NCBI GenBank assembly: GCA_910587325.1
Contig: CAJUKB010000012.1
Location: 1 to 46,555 of the forward strand
Reading direction: 5' to 3'
Source: an uncultured Bacilli bacterium
GTDB lineage: Bacteria > Bacillota_I > Bacilli_A > RF39 > UBA660
DNA: 46,555 bases
The notes under the pieces are model-generated. The model saw nothing but the letters and a program-made list of their open reading frames with translations, searched no databases and was not told where the DNA came from. Position numbers and translations under genes: made by a program. This document shows positions 24,899 to 33,451 of this stretch, piece after piece. The stretch's first letter is position 1. Every line of letters begins with the position of its first letter.

Positions 24899-26257
24899 TT
24901 ACTTTATATTTTCTAAAACTACTTCTTTGTCACTAAAATGATGTTTTTCTGTTCCAATTATTTGATAATCTTCATGTCCTTTACCTAAAATCATTAATAA
25001 ATCGTTTTCATTTAAAAGTTCTATTCCTTTTTTAATGGCCTCTTCACGACTATAAATCACTTCATGATTCTCTTTATTTAAACCATCTAAGATGTCTTGC
25101 ATAATTTGATGTTCATCTTCGGTACGTGGGTTATCGTTTGTAAATATGACATAATCTGAATGCTCTTCCGCAGCTCTACCCATAATTGGTCTTTTCGTTC
25201 TATCTCGATCTCCACCACAACCAATAATGGTAATTACGCGTCCTTTTTTATATTCTTCGGCGCTTTTAAGTACATTTATTACGGCATCAGGCGTATGCGC
25301 ATAATCAATGAATATGCTATTTGTTTTATAATCAATTTTTTCCATTCGTCCATTTGGAGCGGAAAGTTCACTTGTTAAATTTAAAATTTCTTCGATAGAA
25401 AATCCTAGTTTTTGTACTAACATCGTAGCCGTTAAAAAATTGTATACATTGTATCTTCCAACCATTTTAATACTTGTTTCATACTTTTGTCCTTCGTAAC
25501 TAAATTTGATTTTTGTATCCATATGAGAAAAAACCATCTCTTTAATAATACAATCTCCATTTGTTGTACTAATGATTATATTGTTATTTTTTGGATTTAT
25601 AAATTCTTTTGCGTATTCGGTATCACCATTAATTACGGCTATTTTTTCATTACGAGTTAAAGTAAATAATCTTTTTTTCGCATTACAATAATTTTCCATT
25701 GTTTTATGATAATCCAAATGGTCTTGGGTAAGATTTGTAAAAGCAACCTCATCAAATTCTAGTCCATAAATTCTATTTTTGTCAAGAGAATGACTACTTA
25801 CTTCCATGACAACAACGTCACAACCAGCCTCTTTGGCTTCTAATAGCATTTCATATAAAAGGTCTGTATCTGGAGTAGTATTATTTAATTCTTTTTTTAT
25901 GTCTTGATAGTAAAAGCCAATGGTTCCAATATAAGCAGGAGTACGTCCTAATTTCTTTAACATTTGGTAAACTAAGAAGCAAATTGTTGTTTTTCCATTG
26001 GTTCCTGTAACACCAATTAACTTCATATCTTTAATTTTTGGATAGTAATTTGTATATAAATATTCGTCTAGATATTTTCTTGTGTCTTCTACAATTTCCG
26101 TTTCAACCGGAAATAAGCCTTCCTCACAAATAATTTTTGTTGCTCCATTTTCTATTGCTTGTTCAATATAATCATGCCCATCTCTTACAACATTACGTAT
26201 TGCAATAAAAGTATCTCCTGGCTTTACTTTTCTAGAATCTGTTTTTAAATCCAACAT
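24899..26257 (-). CDS. murE: UDP-N-acetylmuramoyl-tripeptide synthetase
   Basis: A 452-aa Mur ligase adding the third residue of the peptidoglycan stem peptide. ATP site GVTGTNGKTT, then TTPD, EVSSHSLDKNR, TNLTQDHLDYH, IDYAHTPDA and GCGGDRDRTKR. The amino-acid selecting motif reads DNPR, which is the form found in meso-diaminopimelate-adding enzymes; lysine-adding ones differ here. It is somewhat shorter than usual (about 490 aa). It sits alone rather than in a dcw cluster. AAGGTGA precedes the start. Confidence 0.93.
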   Translation of the reverse strand: MLDLKTDSRKVKPGDTFIAIRNVVRDGHDYIEQAIENGATKIICEEGLFPVETEIVEDTRKYLDEYLYTNYYPKIKDMKLIGVTGTNGKTTICFLVYQMLKKLGRTPAYIGTIGFYYQDIKKELNNTTPDTDLLYEMLLEAKEAGCDVVVMEVSSHSLDKNRIYGLEFDEVAFTNLTQDHLDYHKTMENYCNAKKRLFTLTRNEKIAVINGDTEYAKEFINPKNNNIIISTTNGDCIIKEMVFSHMDTKIKFSYEGQKYETSIKMVGRYNVYNFLTATMLVQKLGFSIEEILNLTSELSAPNGRMEKIDYKTNSIFIDYAHTPDAVINVLKSAEEYKKGRVITIIGCGGDRDRTKRPIMGRAAEEHSDYVIFTNDNPRTEDEHQIMQDILDGLNKENHEVIYSREEAIKKGIELLNENDLLMILGKGHEDYQIIGTEKHHFSDKEVVLENIK

Positions 26258-26289
26258 TTTATCACCTTACTAGTATTATAGCACAGGCA

Positions 26290-26330
26290 TATAAAAAGGT
26301 GCTAAACTTTAGCATTTTATTTTTTCTAGA
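26290..26330. terminator. Hairpin terminator between murE and the 173-aa gene
   Basis: GGTGCTAAACTTTAGCA forms a TGCTAA/TTAGCA stem with T-rich flanks on both strands. On the minus strand it ends the transcript of the 173-aa gene (CCTTTTTAT). Confidence 0.55.
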
Positions 26331-26340
26331 ATATAAATAA

Positions 26341-26862
26341 TCAAATACTCTTTCCTAATAACTCTTTTTGGTTTTCTACTTCTTTATATAATAATTCTTG
26401 TCCATTATCATTTTCGTTGTTTGAAATAATGCTTTCCATATATAAATCTCTAAAGTTTTTATCAATTCTATCAGAAAAGTTTTCTAAATTGCTTGTATAA
26501 GCCTTTACTCTAAAAAGAGCTTCCTTCTCATAATATTTTTCTTTAAATAATTGTCTCGTATTTTCTAAAAATGCAATTTGTTTTTCCGTCATTTGCTCCG
26601 GCAAAAAAATAGTACAAAAATACCTTCCATCTATTGTTAATGCAGAATTAAAAACAACAATCATTCCTAAAGACGATAGTAATTTTCCAAAATCTTGATG
26701 TGAACTACAATAAGCACAATCAATTCCAACTTCTTCACAAAATTCTTTACAACGTTCAGGATGGTCTTTTTTATTTACTAAATCTAAATCATAAGTAATT
26801 GGATTACCATCTTCTAGATTGAACCCCCCCCCCGGTATTATCCATAATAACTTTGTTTCCAT
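26341..26862 (-). CDS. Hypothetical protein with a G10 tract at its 5' end
   Basis: A 173-aa soluble protein of unknown family. Codons 10-13 (CCG GGG GGG GGG in frame) sit in a run of ten G on the coding strand (26824-26833), giving IIPGGGF. Such a run is exceptional in this AT-rich genome and is prone to slippage, so the gene may switch on and off by frameshift; in this copy the frame is open. It has two CxxC-like spots (ERCKEFCEEVG, CAYCSSH), and a hydrophobic strand LGMIVVFNSALTIDG. GGGAGG precedes the ATG. Confidence 0.65.
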   Translation of the reverse strand: METKLLWIIPGGGFNLEDGNPITYDLDLVNKKDHPERCKEFCEEVGIDCAYCSSHQDFGKLLSSLGMIVVFNSALTIDGRYFCTIFLPEQMTEKQIAFLENTRQLFKEKYYEKEALFRVKAYTSNLENFSDRIDKNFRDLYMESIISNNENDNGQELLYKEVENQKELLGKSI

Positions 26863-26904
26863 TTTATCCTCCCAATAATAAACGTAATTTTAAATTAATA
26901 GAAC

Positions 26905-27210
26905 CTATAATATCTTCCCCTCTTTGTAACATGCAAATATATAAGAAGGATTTTCATAGTACATACTACTATCATAATTATCTATTTTAGGTATTATCCA
27001 AGAAGTTAATACTTCTACTAAAGAATTAATATATTCTTCTTCATTCTGACTATTCATAATAATAAGTCTTTGATAAACTTTCCCAATATCCCAATAAGTT
27101 GGAATAGGATTTTTAAAATTATCTATAGAATAATTTTCATTTTTTATTTGATATTCTTCTATGATTATTCCTTCTTTATATAAATTTAGTATTTGGCTTA
27201 AACAATCCAT
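26905..27210 (-). CDS. Hypothetical protein, 101 aa
   Basis: A small soluble protein starting MDCLSQILNLYKEGI and rich in Tyr, Ile and Asn. It is not recognised. The ribosome site is weak (AGAAG). It is transcribed like the 173-aa gene 42 nt downstream, so the two may share a transcript. Confidence 0.5.
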   Translation of the reverse strand: MDCLSQILNLYKEGIIIEEYQIKNENYSIDNFKNPIPTYWDIGKVYQRLIIMNSQNEEEYINSLVEVLTSWIIPKIDNYDSSMYYENPSYIFACYKEGKIL

Positions 27211-27264
27211 ATGCTTCTACTAAAATATCTAATATTTTGAATTTTAAATAGCAAAACGCGTTAA

Positions 27265-27339
27265 TTATTTTTTAACAATGTTTTCTTCTATTTTTATTGT
27301 TTCAAAATGACCATAACAATTCTGTAATATTTCTTTCAT
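27265..27339 (-). CDS. Possible 24-aa microprotein
   Basis: ATG 27339 is preceded, at 7 nt, by AAGGAAGTGA, a good ribosome site, and opens a 24-codon frame MKEILQNCYGHFETIKIEEN... ending in KK. It could be a real microprotein or the surviving start of a longer decayed gene. Confidence 0.35.
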   Translation of the reverse strand: MKEILQNCYGHFETIKIEENIVKK

Positions 27340-27389
27340 AGAGTTCACTTCCTTTTTGGTGCATTTTATTATATAGAACTTTTTAGGAT

Positions 27390-27836
27390 TTAGTAATCAC
27401 TTTTCGTATCTAAAAGAATAGTAACCGGTCCATCATTTAGAATATTTACTTGCATATCTGCTCCAAAAATTCCTGTTTTTGTTTCTACTAATTTGTTCAA
27501 CTCTTGATTGAATTTGTCATAAAGGATTTTTGCATCTTCTCCTTTCATGGCTTTCATATAAGAAGGACGATTTCCTTTTTTAGTATCCGCATACAAAGTA
27601 AACTGACTAATGGATAATATACTTCCTCCTACATCCAAAATACTTTTATTCATAATGCCTTCTTCGTCATTAAAAATACGTAAATTGGTAATTTTTCTTA
27701 CCATGTAATCAATATCTTCTAATGTATCGCCATCAGTAAATCCAACAAGGAGTACTAGACCAAAAGGTATTTTTGAAATAAGTTTTTCTTCTACACTTAC
27801 GCTACTTAGAAGACTTCTTTGCACAACAACACGCAT
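27390..27836 (-). CDS. dtd: D-aminoacyl-tRNA deacylase
   Basis: A 148-aa DTD that removes D-amino acids (and glycine from tRNA-Ala) wrongly loaded on tRNA. It starts MRVVVQRS and carries both family motifs, SQFTLYAD and the cross-subunit NDGPVT. Length is standard for the homodimer. The start shares a base with the rel stop, the usual rel-dtd pairing of Firmicutes. Confidence 0.95.
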   Translation of the reverse strand: MRVVVQRSLLSSVSVEEKLISKIPFGLVLLVGFTDGDTLEDIDYMVRKITNLRIFNDEEGIMNKSILDVGGSILSISQFTLYADTKKGNRPSYMKAMKGEDAKILYDKFNQELNKLVETKTGIFGADMQVNILNDGPVTILLDTKSDY

Positions 27837-29980
27837 TACTTTTTACCAGCTTTCTTAACAAATGCTAAACTATATAGACTATTTAAAAAGTCATTTAATT
27901 CAGTTGTGTTTTTCACCTTTATCGTTAAAGTATAAAGGGTATTTTCATTTGTCTCATTCGTAGTTAATGATACTACACTAATATTTTTAACACTTGCTTT
28001 ATTAATAATATCACTTACATAGTTTTTATCGTTTAGCGTTTCAATATAGATATCCGTATAATAATCATTTTCATTGTTTTCGCTCCATACAACATCAATA
28101 AGTCTTTCCCTTTTTTCTAGGATATTTGGACAATCTGCTTTATGGACACTTATTCCCTCTCCTTTGGTAATATAACCCATAATATTGTCCCCTTTTACCG
28201 GCTTACAACATTTGGCAAGCGTTACTAAAATATCGTTGTATTCTCCAACTACAATATCATTTTTATTATTGTGTTTTGGTTCTATTTTATTTTTGGTTAC
28301 TTTTTCAATTAAAGCATCTGTTACATTTTGTTTTTCTTCCGTCGTTAATTTGATAATATATCCAGCCGTATAACGGAAAGAACCAATCGCTAGATAGATT
28401 TCTTCCATATCATTTATTTTTAAGTCTTTATAAAGTTTCTCTAATTTTTCTTCGCTAAAGACTTCATTAAAGGCAAGTTTTTGCTTTCTTAATTCTCTTT
28501 CCAAGATATTTTTACCATTTTCAATATAATCGGTACGGTCTTGTTTGCTAAAGTAAGATTTAATTTTGTTTTTGGCACCACTTGTTTTAACAAAATCCAA
28601 CCATTCTTTACTAGGAGTAGAATTTTTATTGGTATTGATTTTAATGACATCGTTGTCTTGAAGTTCATAAGATAATGGCACTATTTCGTCATTTACGATA
28701 GCTCCCACTGTAGTATCTCCAACACGAGAGTGAATACGATAAGCAAAATCAATAGGCGTTGCCCCTTTTGGAAGCTCAATAACATCCCCTTTTGGAGTAA
28801 ATACATAAATACTTTCTCCTAAAAAATCTGTATTCATGCTTGTAGCAAAATCTTCTACATTCTCACTTTCTTTGTAAGTTTCAATCATATTACGGAAGAT
28901 TTCTAGTTTTTGTTCCATCATACTTTGGATTTTCTTCGTTCCTTTTTCTTTGTAAGACCAATGACTCGCAATTCCTTTTTCTGCAATTTCATCCATTTCA
29001 TGCGTTCTTACTTGAATTTCAAAAATTTGTCCATCTATTCCAAATACTCCAGTATGAAGAGATTGGTACATATTTTCTTTTGGCATAGCAATATAGTCTT
29101 TAAAACGCTTTGCAAGAGGACGGAACTTAGAGTGAATCAATCCAATAGCAAGATAACAATCGCTTTCTTTTTCTACAATAACACGTAAAGCTAGAATATC
29201 ATAAATTTCATTCCATTTCTTTCCTTTTGAAAGTTTTTTATAAATACTATAAACGCTTTTGACACGACTTTTAATATGAAATTTAATGCCTGCTTCCATT
29301 AAGATATCACTAATACTATCTTGCATTTCTTCTAACACTTGCTCTAATTCTTCTATAGAGGCATCAAGTTGTTTTAAAATATCTTCATATACATCTGGTT
29401 TTAAGTATCTTAAACATAAATCCTCTAATTCACTTTTAATAGAGTAAATTCCTAAACGATGTGCAATCGGAATTAAAACGTTCATGGTTTCATTCGCTTT
29501 TCTTTTTTGTTTTTCAGGATTCACGGCCCAAATAGTACGCATGTTATGAAGTCTATCGGCTAGTTTAATAAATAAAACACGCACATCTTCGGCAAGGCCC
29601 ACTAAGACTTTTCTTAAGTAAAGAGCAGACGATTCTTTATCGTCTGGTAGTTCTAGTTTATTAATCGTACTAATGCTTTTCACTAACTTGGTAATTTCGC
29701 TCCCAAAAGTACTTTCTAGTTCTTCCTCTGTTGTATCTCCATTATTAATGACTTCATGGACTAAAGAGGCCATAATGGTAATTTTGTCAACGTTTAAATC
29801 ACTTAAAATAAGCGCCACATTTAAAGGGTGCGTAATATAGGGCTCATGTGTCAAACGAACTTTTCCTTTGTGTTTTTCTTCTGCAAATTGATAGGCTTTT
29901 TCTATATCTTTTAAATCGGATTCATCAAAATTCTGTTTTAATTTTTCTAATAAATCCTCTAATTTCGGTTCTATTGTCAT
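27836..29980 (-). CDS. rel: Long RelA/SpoT homologue (Rel), hydrolase motif altered
   Basis: A 714-aa (p)ppGpp enzyme with hydrolase, synthetase, TGS, zinc-finger/helical and ACT regions in order. The synthetase looks active: RVKSVYSIYKK, RFKDYIAMPKENMYQSLHT (the RxKD form of bifunctional Rel) and EIQVRTHEMDEIAEKGIASHW. TGS begins YVFTPKGDV, and CCKPVKGD is the conserved cysteine region. In the hydrolase, His51 and Asp142 (LADRLHNM) are kept, but the HD pair that binds Mn2+ is His75-Glu76 and the following Glu-Asp is Asn79-Asn80 (HEVINNGDTT). Hydrolysis is therefore probably weak or lost. It overlaps the comN stop by 4 nt. Confidence 0.93.
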   Translation of the reverse strand: MTIEPKLEDLLEKLKQNFDESDLKDIEKAYQFAEEKHKGKVRLTHEPYITHPLNVALILSDLNVDKITIMASLVHEVINNGDTTEEELESTFGSEITKLVKSISTINKLELPDDKESSALYLRKVLVGLAEDVRVLFIKLADRLHNMRTIWAVNPEKQKRKANETMNVLIPIAHRLGIYSIKSELEDLCLRYLKPDVYEDILKQLDASIEELEQVLEEMQDSISDILMEAGIKFHIKSRVKSVYSIYKKLSKGKKWNEIYDILALRVIVEKESDCYLAIGLIHSKFRPLAKRFKDYIAMPKENMYQSLHTGVFGIDGQIFEIQVRTHEMDEIAEKGIASHWSYKEKGTKKIQSMMEQKLEIFRNMIETYKESENVEDFATSMNTDFLGESIYVFTPKGDVIELPKGATPIDFAYRIHSRVGDTTVGAIVNDEIVPLSYELQDNDVIKINTNKNSTPSKEWLDFVKTSGAKNKIKSYFSKQDRTDYIENGKNILERELRKQKLAFNEVFSEEKLEKLYKDLKINDMEEIYLAIGSFRYTAGYIIKLTTEEKQNVTDALIEKVTKNKIEPKHNNKNDIVVGEYNDILVTLAKCCKPVKGDNIMGYITKGEGISVHKADCPNILEKRERLIDVVWSENNENDYYTDIYIETLNDKNYVSDIINKASVKNISVVSLTTNETNENTLYTLTIKVKNTTELNDFLNSLYSLAFVKKAGKK

Positions 29981-30285
29981 AAAATGGTATCACTATCCTC
30001 CGTTGTTACTTGTTTTTTTGGTTGTTCATATTTTATATGAATTTCTTCTTTAAAATGTAAAAAATTTAATATTTCTTTTTCTTCTATAAATAAGATATCG
30101 TTGACAATATCATAAAGTGTTAAATCACTTTCGCCATTCCATTTGGTCTTACGCAAACAATCCCATACATCTTTTTCTGTTACAAAAGAAAGTTGGTTGT
30201 TTTTTAGTTCTTTTACTTTAGATTTAAGGGCAGGTGTTACTCTCTCATACAAGTCTTTTAATGTGCCAAAATTTTCATTTACCAT
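29977..30285 (-). CDS. Post-transcriptional regulator ComN-like protein
   Basis: A 102-aa helical protein matching the Post_transc_reg (ComN) family as I recall it: LYERVTPALKSKVKEL, then VTEKDVWDCLRKTKW and LYDIVNDILFIEEKEILNFL. In Bacillus, ComN helps localise comE mRNA and lies next to spoVB. Here it is also beside a divergent spoVB-like gene, and its stop overlaps the rel start (4 nt). AGGAGG stands 6 nt before ATG. Confidence 0.75.
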   Translation of the reverse strand: MVNENFGTLKDLYERVTPALKSKVKELKNNQLSFVTEKDVWDCLRKTKWNGESDLTLYDIVNDILFIEEKEILNFLHFKEEIHIKYEQPKKQVTTEDSDTIL

Positions 30286-30349
30286 ATTTTGCCTCCTAAA
30301 TCATATATTTATTATAAAGCAAAAATGGATATTTTTAAAGGAGAATGAA

Positions 30350-31651
30350 ATGAAAAACAAATTTTTAACATCAACTTTAGTATTAATTTTAGGTGGTTTT
30401 GTTACAAGAATTTTAGGTTTTATCATTAAAATTATTTATACAAGAATTATTTTAGAAGAAGGTGTTGGTTTACATTCTCTTGTAATGCCTACTTATTCTC
30501 TTTTGATTACCATTGCAACCCTTGCAATGCCACTTGCGATTTCAAAACTAGTAGCAGAAGAAAAAACGAGAAGTATTAAAATTATTTGTTCTTCGGTTTT
30601 GATTATTGTTGTTGTTAATATCCTTCTTCTTAGTGCAATGTTTTTAACAAGCAAATTTATCGCCTACAACTTACTTAAGAATGAAAGTGCCTATATTCTT
30701 TTGCTTGCTTGCACAGTGACTCTTCCTTTTGTTAGTTTATCTAGTATTGTGAAAGGATATTTTTTTGGAAAACAAAGAATGCTTCCTTATGCCTTATCGA
30801 ATTCTTTAGAGCAAGTGGTCAGACTCTTTTTAATCGTTTTCTTTCTTCCTTATTTTGTGAAAATTAGTATTCTTGCTGCTGTAGCTGCTTTAATTTTATT
30901 TAATATTATCTCAGAGGTTTCTTCTGTTATCGTTTTCTTATTCTTTATTCCGAAAAATGCGATTATTACCAAAAAAGATTTAAAACCAAATGTACATACC
31001 ATTAAAGAAGTACTAAATGTAAGCTTGCCTACAGTCTCTTCAAGGTTTATTGGAAATATTGGTTTCTTTTTTGAACCCATTATCCTAACCAATATTTTGT
31101 TATTTGTCGGATATTCAAGTGAATTTATTTTAATGGAATATGGGGCTTATAATGCTTACTCCATCGCTCTTCTTACTATGCCATCCTTTTTTGTTGCAGC
31201 CATATCAAGCGCTTTAATTCCTGAAATTAGTAAATGTTATCAAAAACGAAATGTAGACATGTTAAAACGCCGTTTCAAACAAGCTATGGGGATTTCTTTT
31301 ATTTTAGGTCTTGGATTTAGTATTTTTATTTTATTTTTTAAAGAGCCCCTATTGTGGATTTTGTATCATACGAAAAGTGGTATAAATTATATTACAGTAC
31401 TTGCTCCCTTCTTTGTTCTTTTCTATTTAGAAAGCCCTTTAATTAGTACTTTACAAGGTCTAGGACTTGCCAAGTTTACAATGAAAATTACTTTTATTGG
31501 AGTCATTTTAAAAACAATTGTTTTAGCTGTATTTTCCTTCTTTAGAATCGGACTTTATGGGCTGATTATTTCTGAGATTGTCAATATTATCTTTGTAGTA
31601 GGTACGAATTTATACAAAATAAAAAAGGTAATGGCTAACCTTTCCTACTAA
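30350..31651 (+). CDS. Polysaccharide/lipid flippase of the MOP superfamily (SpoVB-like)
   Basis: A 433-aa polytopic membrane protein with roughly 12-14 hydrophobic segments. It begins MKNKFLTSTLVLILGGFVTRILGF, the start typical of SpoVB/MurJ-type exporters, followed by a Gly-Val-Gly loop (EEGVGLHSLVMPTYSL). AAAGGAG lies 7 nt before the selected ATG; the longer upstream frame overlaps comN antisense and is not used. The SpoVB-comN neighbourhood is as in Bacillus. Its substrate could be lipid II or another lipid-linked glycan. Its 3' end overlaps the convergent gene by 17 nt. Confidence 0.88.
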   Translation: MKNKFLTSTLVLILGGFVTRILGFIIKIIYTRIILEEGVGLHSLVMPTYSLLITIATLAMPLAISKLVAEEKTRSIKIICSSVLIIVVVNILLLSAMFLTSKFIAYNLLKNESAYILLLACTVTLPFVSLSSIVKGYFFGKQRMLPYALSNSLEQVVRLFLIVFFLPYFVKISILAAVAALILFNIISEVSSVIVFLFFIPKNAIITKKDLKPNVHTIKEVLNVSLPTVSSRFIGNIGFFFEPIILTNILLFVGYSSEFILMEYGAYNAYSIALLTMPSFFVAAISSALIPEISKCYQKRNVDMLKRRFKQAMGISFILGLGFSIFILFFKEPLLWILYHTKSGINYITVLAPFFVLFYLESPLISTLQGLGLAKFTMKITFIGVILKTIVLAVFSFFRIGLYGLIISEIVNIIFVVGTNLYKIKKVMANLSY

Positions 31652-32096
31652 AAATAACGTCTATATATTCTTCATTTAGTTTATTTATGGTGAGTTCTAC
31701 ATTGCTATTTTGATATTTTTCTATTGTTTTATCCTCGGTTTCATAAACGAACTGAAAATTACTTAAAAATTCACCAAAAGTAAAATACTCTTCTTTTAAA
31801 GCTGTTCTCAAATTCATTTCTAAACCTAAATACTGAATTTTAACGTCATTTAATCCATATCCATAAAAATGATAGTTTTGGTAATCAAATAATTTTCTTT
31901 TTGGATTTTGTTTTGTAGTGTGATACACGATTTCATAAGAAGAACTTGCTGTAAAATTAGAAAATGTATTTTTTATTTTTAACAAATTAACGTGATGAAT
32001 GACCACTAAATTTACGAAAAGAATAACTAAAAATATTCCCATAAGAGCAAAATACATTCCCTGTTTTGTTTTTTTACTATTTTTTAATCGTGTCAT
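31635..32096 (-). CDS. Membrane-anchored small protein, unknown
   Basis: A 153-aa protein with a basic N-terminus (TRLKNSKKTKQ) and one transmembrane segment (about 14-36), followed by an extracytoplasmic part rich in Tyr, Phe and Asn. No lipobox or known domain is seen. GGTGATACT precedes the ATG. It is convergent with the flippase gene and follows the deformylase-like gene on its own strand with about 60 nt between. Confidence 0.6.
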   Translation of the reverse strand: MTRLKNSKKTKQGMYFALMGIFLVILFVNLVVIHHVNLLKIKNTFSNFTASSSYEIVYHTTKQNPKRKLFDYQNYHFYGYGLNDVKIQYLGLEMNLRTALKEEYFTFGEFLSNFQFVYETEDKTIEKYQNSNVELTINKLNEEYIDVIFSRKG

Positions 32097-32154
32097 AGTA
32101 TCACCCTTTATTTTTATTCATTATAGCACAGAAATACATTTTAGTATTCTCTAT

Positions 32155-32754
32155 TTAAATTAAATCTTCAAAATTACCTGTTTCGGCAAGAATAGTATAA
32201 TCGTGTGTTTTTCGAAATTCTTTTCGCTTTTCTAATGGCATATTGATTACTTCTTCGGCGATATCCATATGAAGAATTCCGTCTAAATGGTCCATTTCAT
32301 GAGATAAAACGGTAGTTTCAAAGCCAATAAAAATATCTAAATGCTTTTCTCTATTTCTATCTTCGTATTCTACTTCTATTTTATAAGGTCTTTTGACAAG
32401 TCCCATATTGTCTAAACAACTTGCACAATTTTCCCAATAGGTTGTTAGTCCTTCTCTAGATTTAATCACAGGGTTAATGAGTACTCTAGCTTCGCTAAAA
32501 TTTTTTTCTTCTTCCGTAACCGTGTTGTTTTGTATTTTCCTAGCATAATCAATACTTGTATTTTTTAAATATACTAAACGTTTGGGAATACCAATTTGAA
32601 CAGAAGCCATAGCATAAACATCATTTTCTAAACAATATTTCTCTAGCTTTTCAATATCCATATCTAAGTCTTTATCTTTTAAATCTACTGGAGCTGATAC
32701 TTGTCTTAAATAGTCTTCATCATCATAAATCGTAATCACTTTTATTTCTTCCAT
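32155..32754 (-). CDS. Divergent peptide deformylase-like protein
   Basis: A 199-aa metalloenzyme of the deformylase fold. Motif III is perfect: SHEMDHLDGI (His152, Glu153, His156). Motif II, normally EGCLS, is ENCAS with the metal-binding Cys110. Motif I, normally GxGLAAxQ, is YAMASVQIG with Gln53. The loss of the glycines marks it as the non-canonical type that may be a second, specialised deformylase. The start is placed at MEEIKVITIY, 9 nt after AGAGGA. There is no fmt gene nearby. Confidence 0.8.
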   Translation of the reverse strand: MEEIKVITIYDDEDYLRQVSAPVDLKDKDLDMDIEKLEKYCLENDVYAMASVQIGIPKRLVYLKNTSIDYARKIQNNTVTEEEKNFSEARVLINPVIKSREGLTTYWENCASCLDNMGLVKRPYKIEVEYEDRNREKHLDIFIGFETTVLSHEMDHLDGILHMDIAEEVINMPLEKRKEFRKTHDYTILAETGNFEDLI

Positions 32755-32826
32755 AGAAAAAAATCCTCTTTTCTTTACTATAAATTTATTATACACTTTA
32801 AACTTATGTTAGAAAAGCTAGAAGTT

Positions 32827-33378
32827 TTATTTAAAACGCTCTTTTAATAATGCAAATAATCTTTCATTTTCTTCCGTAATAGGGACATAAGATGCATCAT
32901 GACTTTCTAAAATAGTCTGTAAATATTCATAATACACAAACTTAATATCCGTTAATTCTTCTACTTGCACTTTAGTGTGTTCTACGTCTAAGTTCCATGG
33001 AAGTAAATAGACATCATCAAATACTTTTAAAACTGAATTTTCATAAGGTTGCTCTCTTTTAATAGTAAATAAAAACTCTAGTTGTTCCGGTTTTACCTCT
33101 ATATCGAGTTCCTCTTTTAATTCACGGAGACCTGATTCTAAACTTGTTTCATTTGATAGAACATGTCCTGCTAAAGATAACGCCCATAAATTAGGAAACG
33201 TCTTTTTATTAGGATTTCGTTTTTGCATTAATAGTTCATGTTTATCGTTAATAATCCAAATATGCACAGAACGATACCAATATTCTTTTTCATAAATTTC
33301 GGATTTCGTGGCACAAGAACCTGTTTTAGTACCATCCTCATTTAAAATATCAATGCATTCATCCATTACATCGCTCAT
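32827..33378 (-). CDS. Nudix hydrolase (IPP isomerase/YfcD-like)
   Basis: A 183-aa Nudix protein. The Nudix box GHVLSNETSLESGLRELKEELDI fits GX5EX7REUXEEXGU apart from Asp for the last Gly. The N-terminal DILNEDGTKTGSCATKSEIYEKEYWYRSVHIWI arrangement, with HIWI and LLMQKR, is that of the isopentenyl-diphosphate isomerase-like subgroup. The IDI-specific cysteine and glutamate were not confirmed, so a nucleotide-type substrate is as likely. AAGGTGA lies 7 nt before the chosen ATG. Confidence 0.82.
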   Translation of the reverse strand: MSDVMDECIDILNEDGTKTGSCATKSEIYEKEYWYRSVHIWIINDKHELLMQKRNPNKKTFPNLWALSLAGHVLSNETSLESGLRELKEELDIEVKPEQLEFLFTIKREQPYENSVLKVFDDVYLLPWNLDVEHTKVQVEELTDIKFVYYEYLQTILESHDASYVPITEENERLFALLKERFK

Positions 33379-33451
33379 ATGCTTCACCTTAAATATCATA
33401 ACATAAGAGATAAGAAGATTAGGGATATTTAATCAAATTTGACATTTCTTT

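Noticed and set aside
30143..30349. N-terminal extension of the flippase frame
   Set aside because: It is antisense to the comN-like gene, and AAAGGAG with ATG at 30350 gives a normal flippase start.
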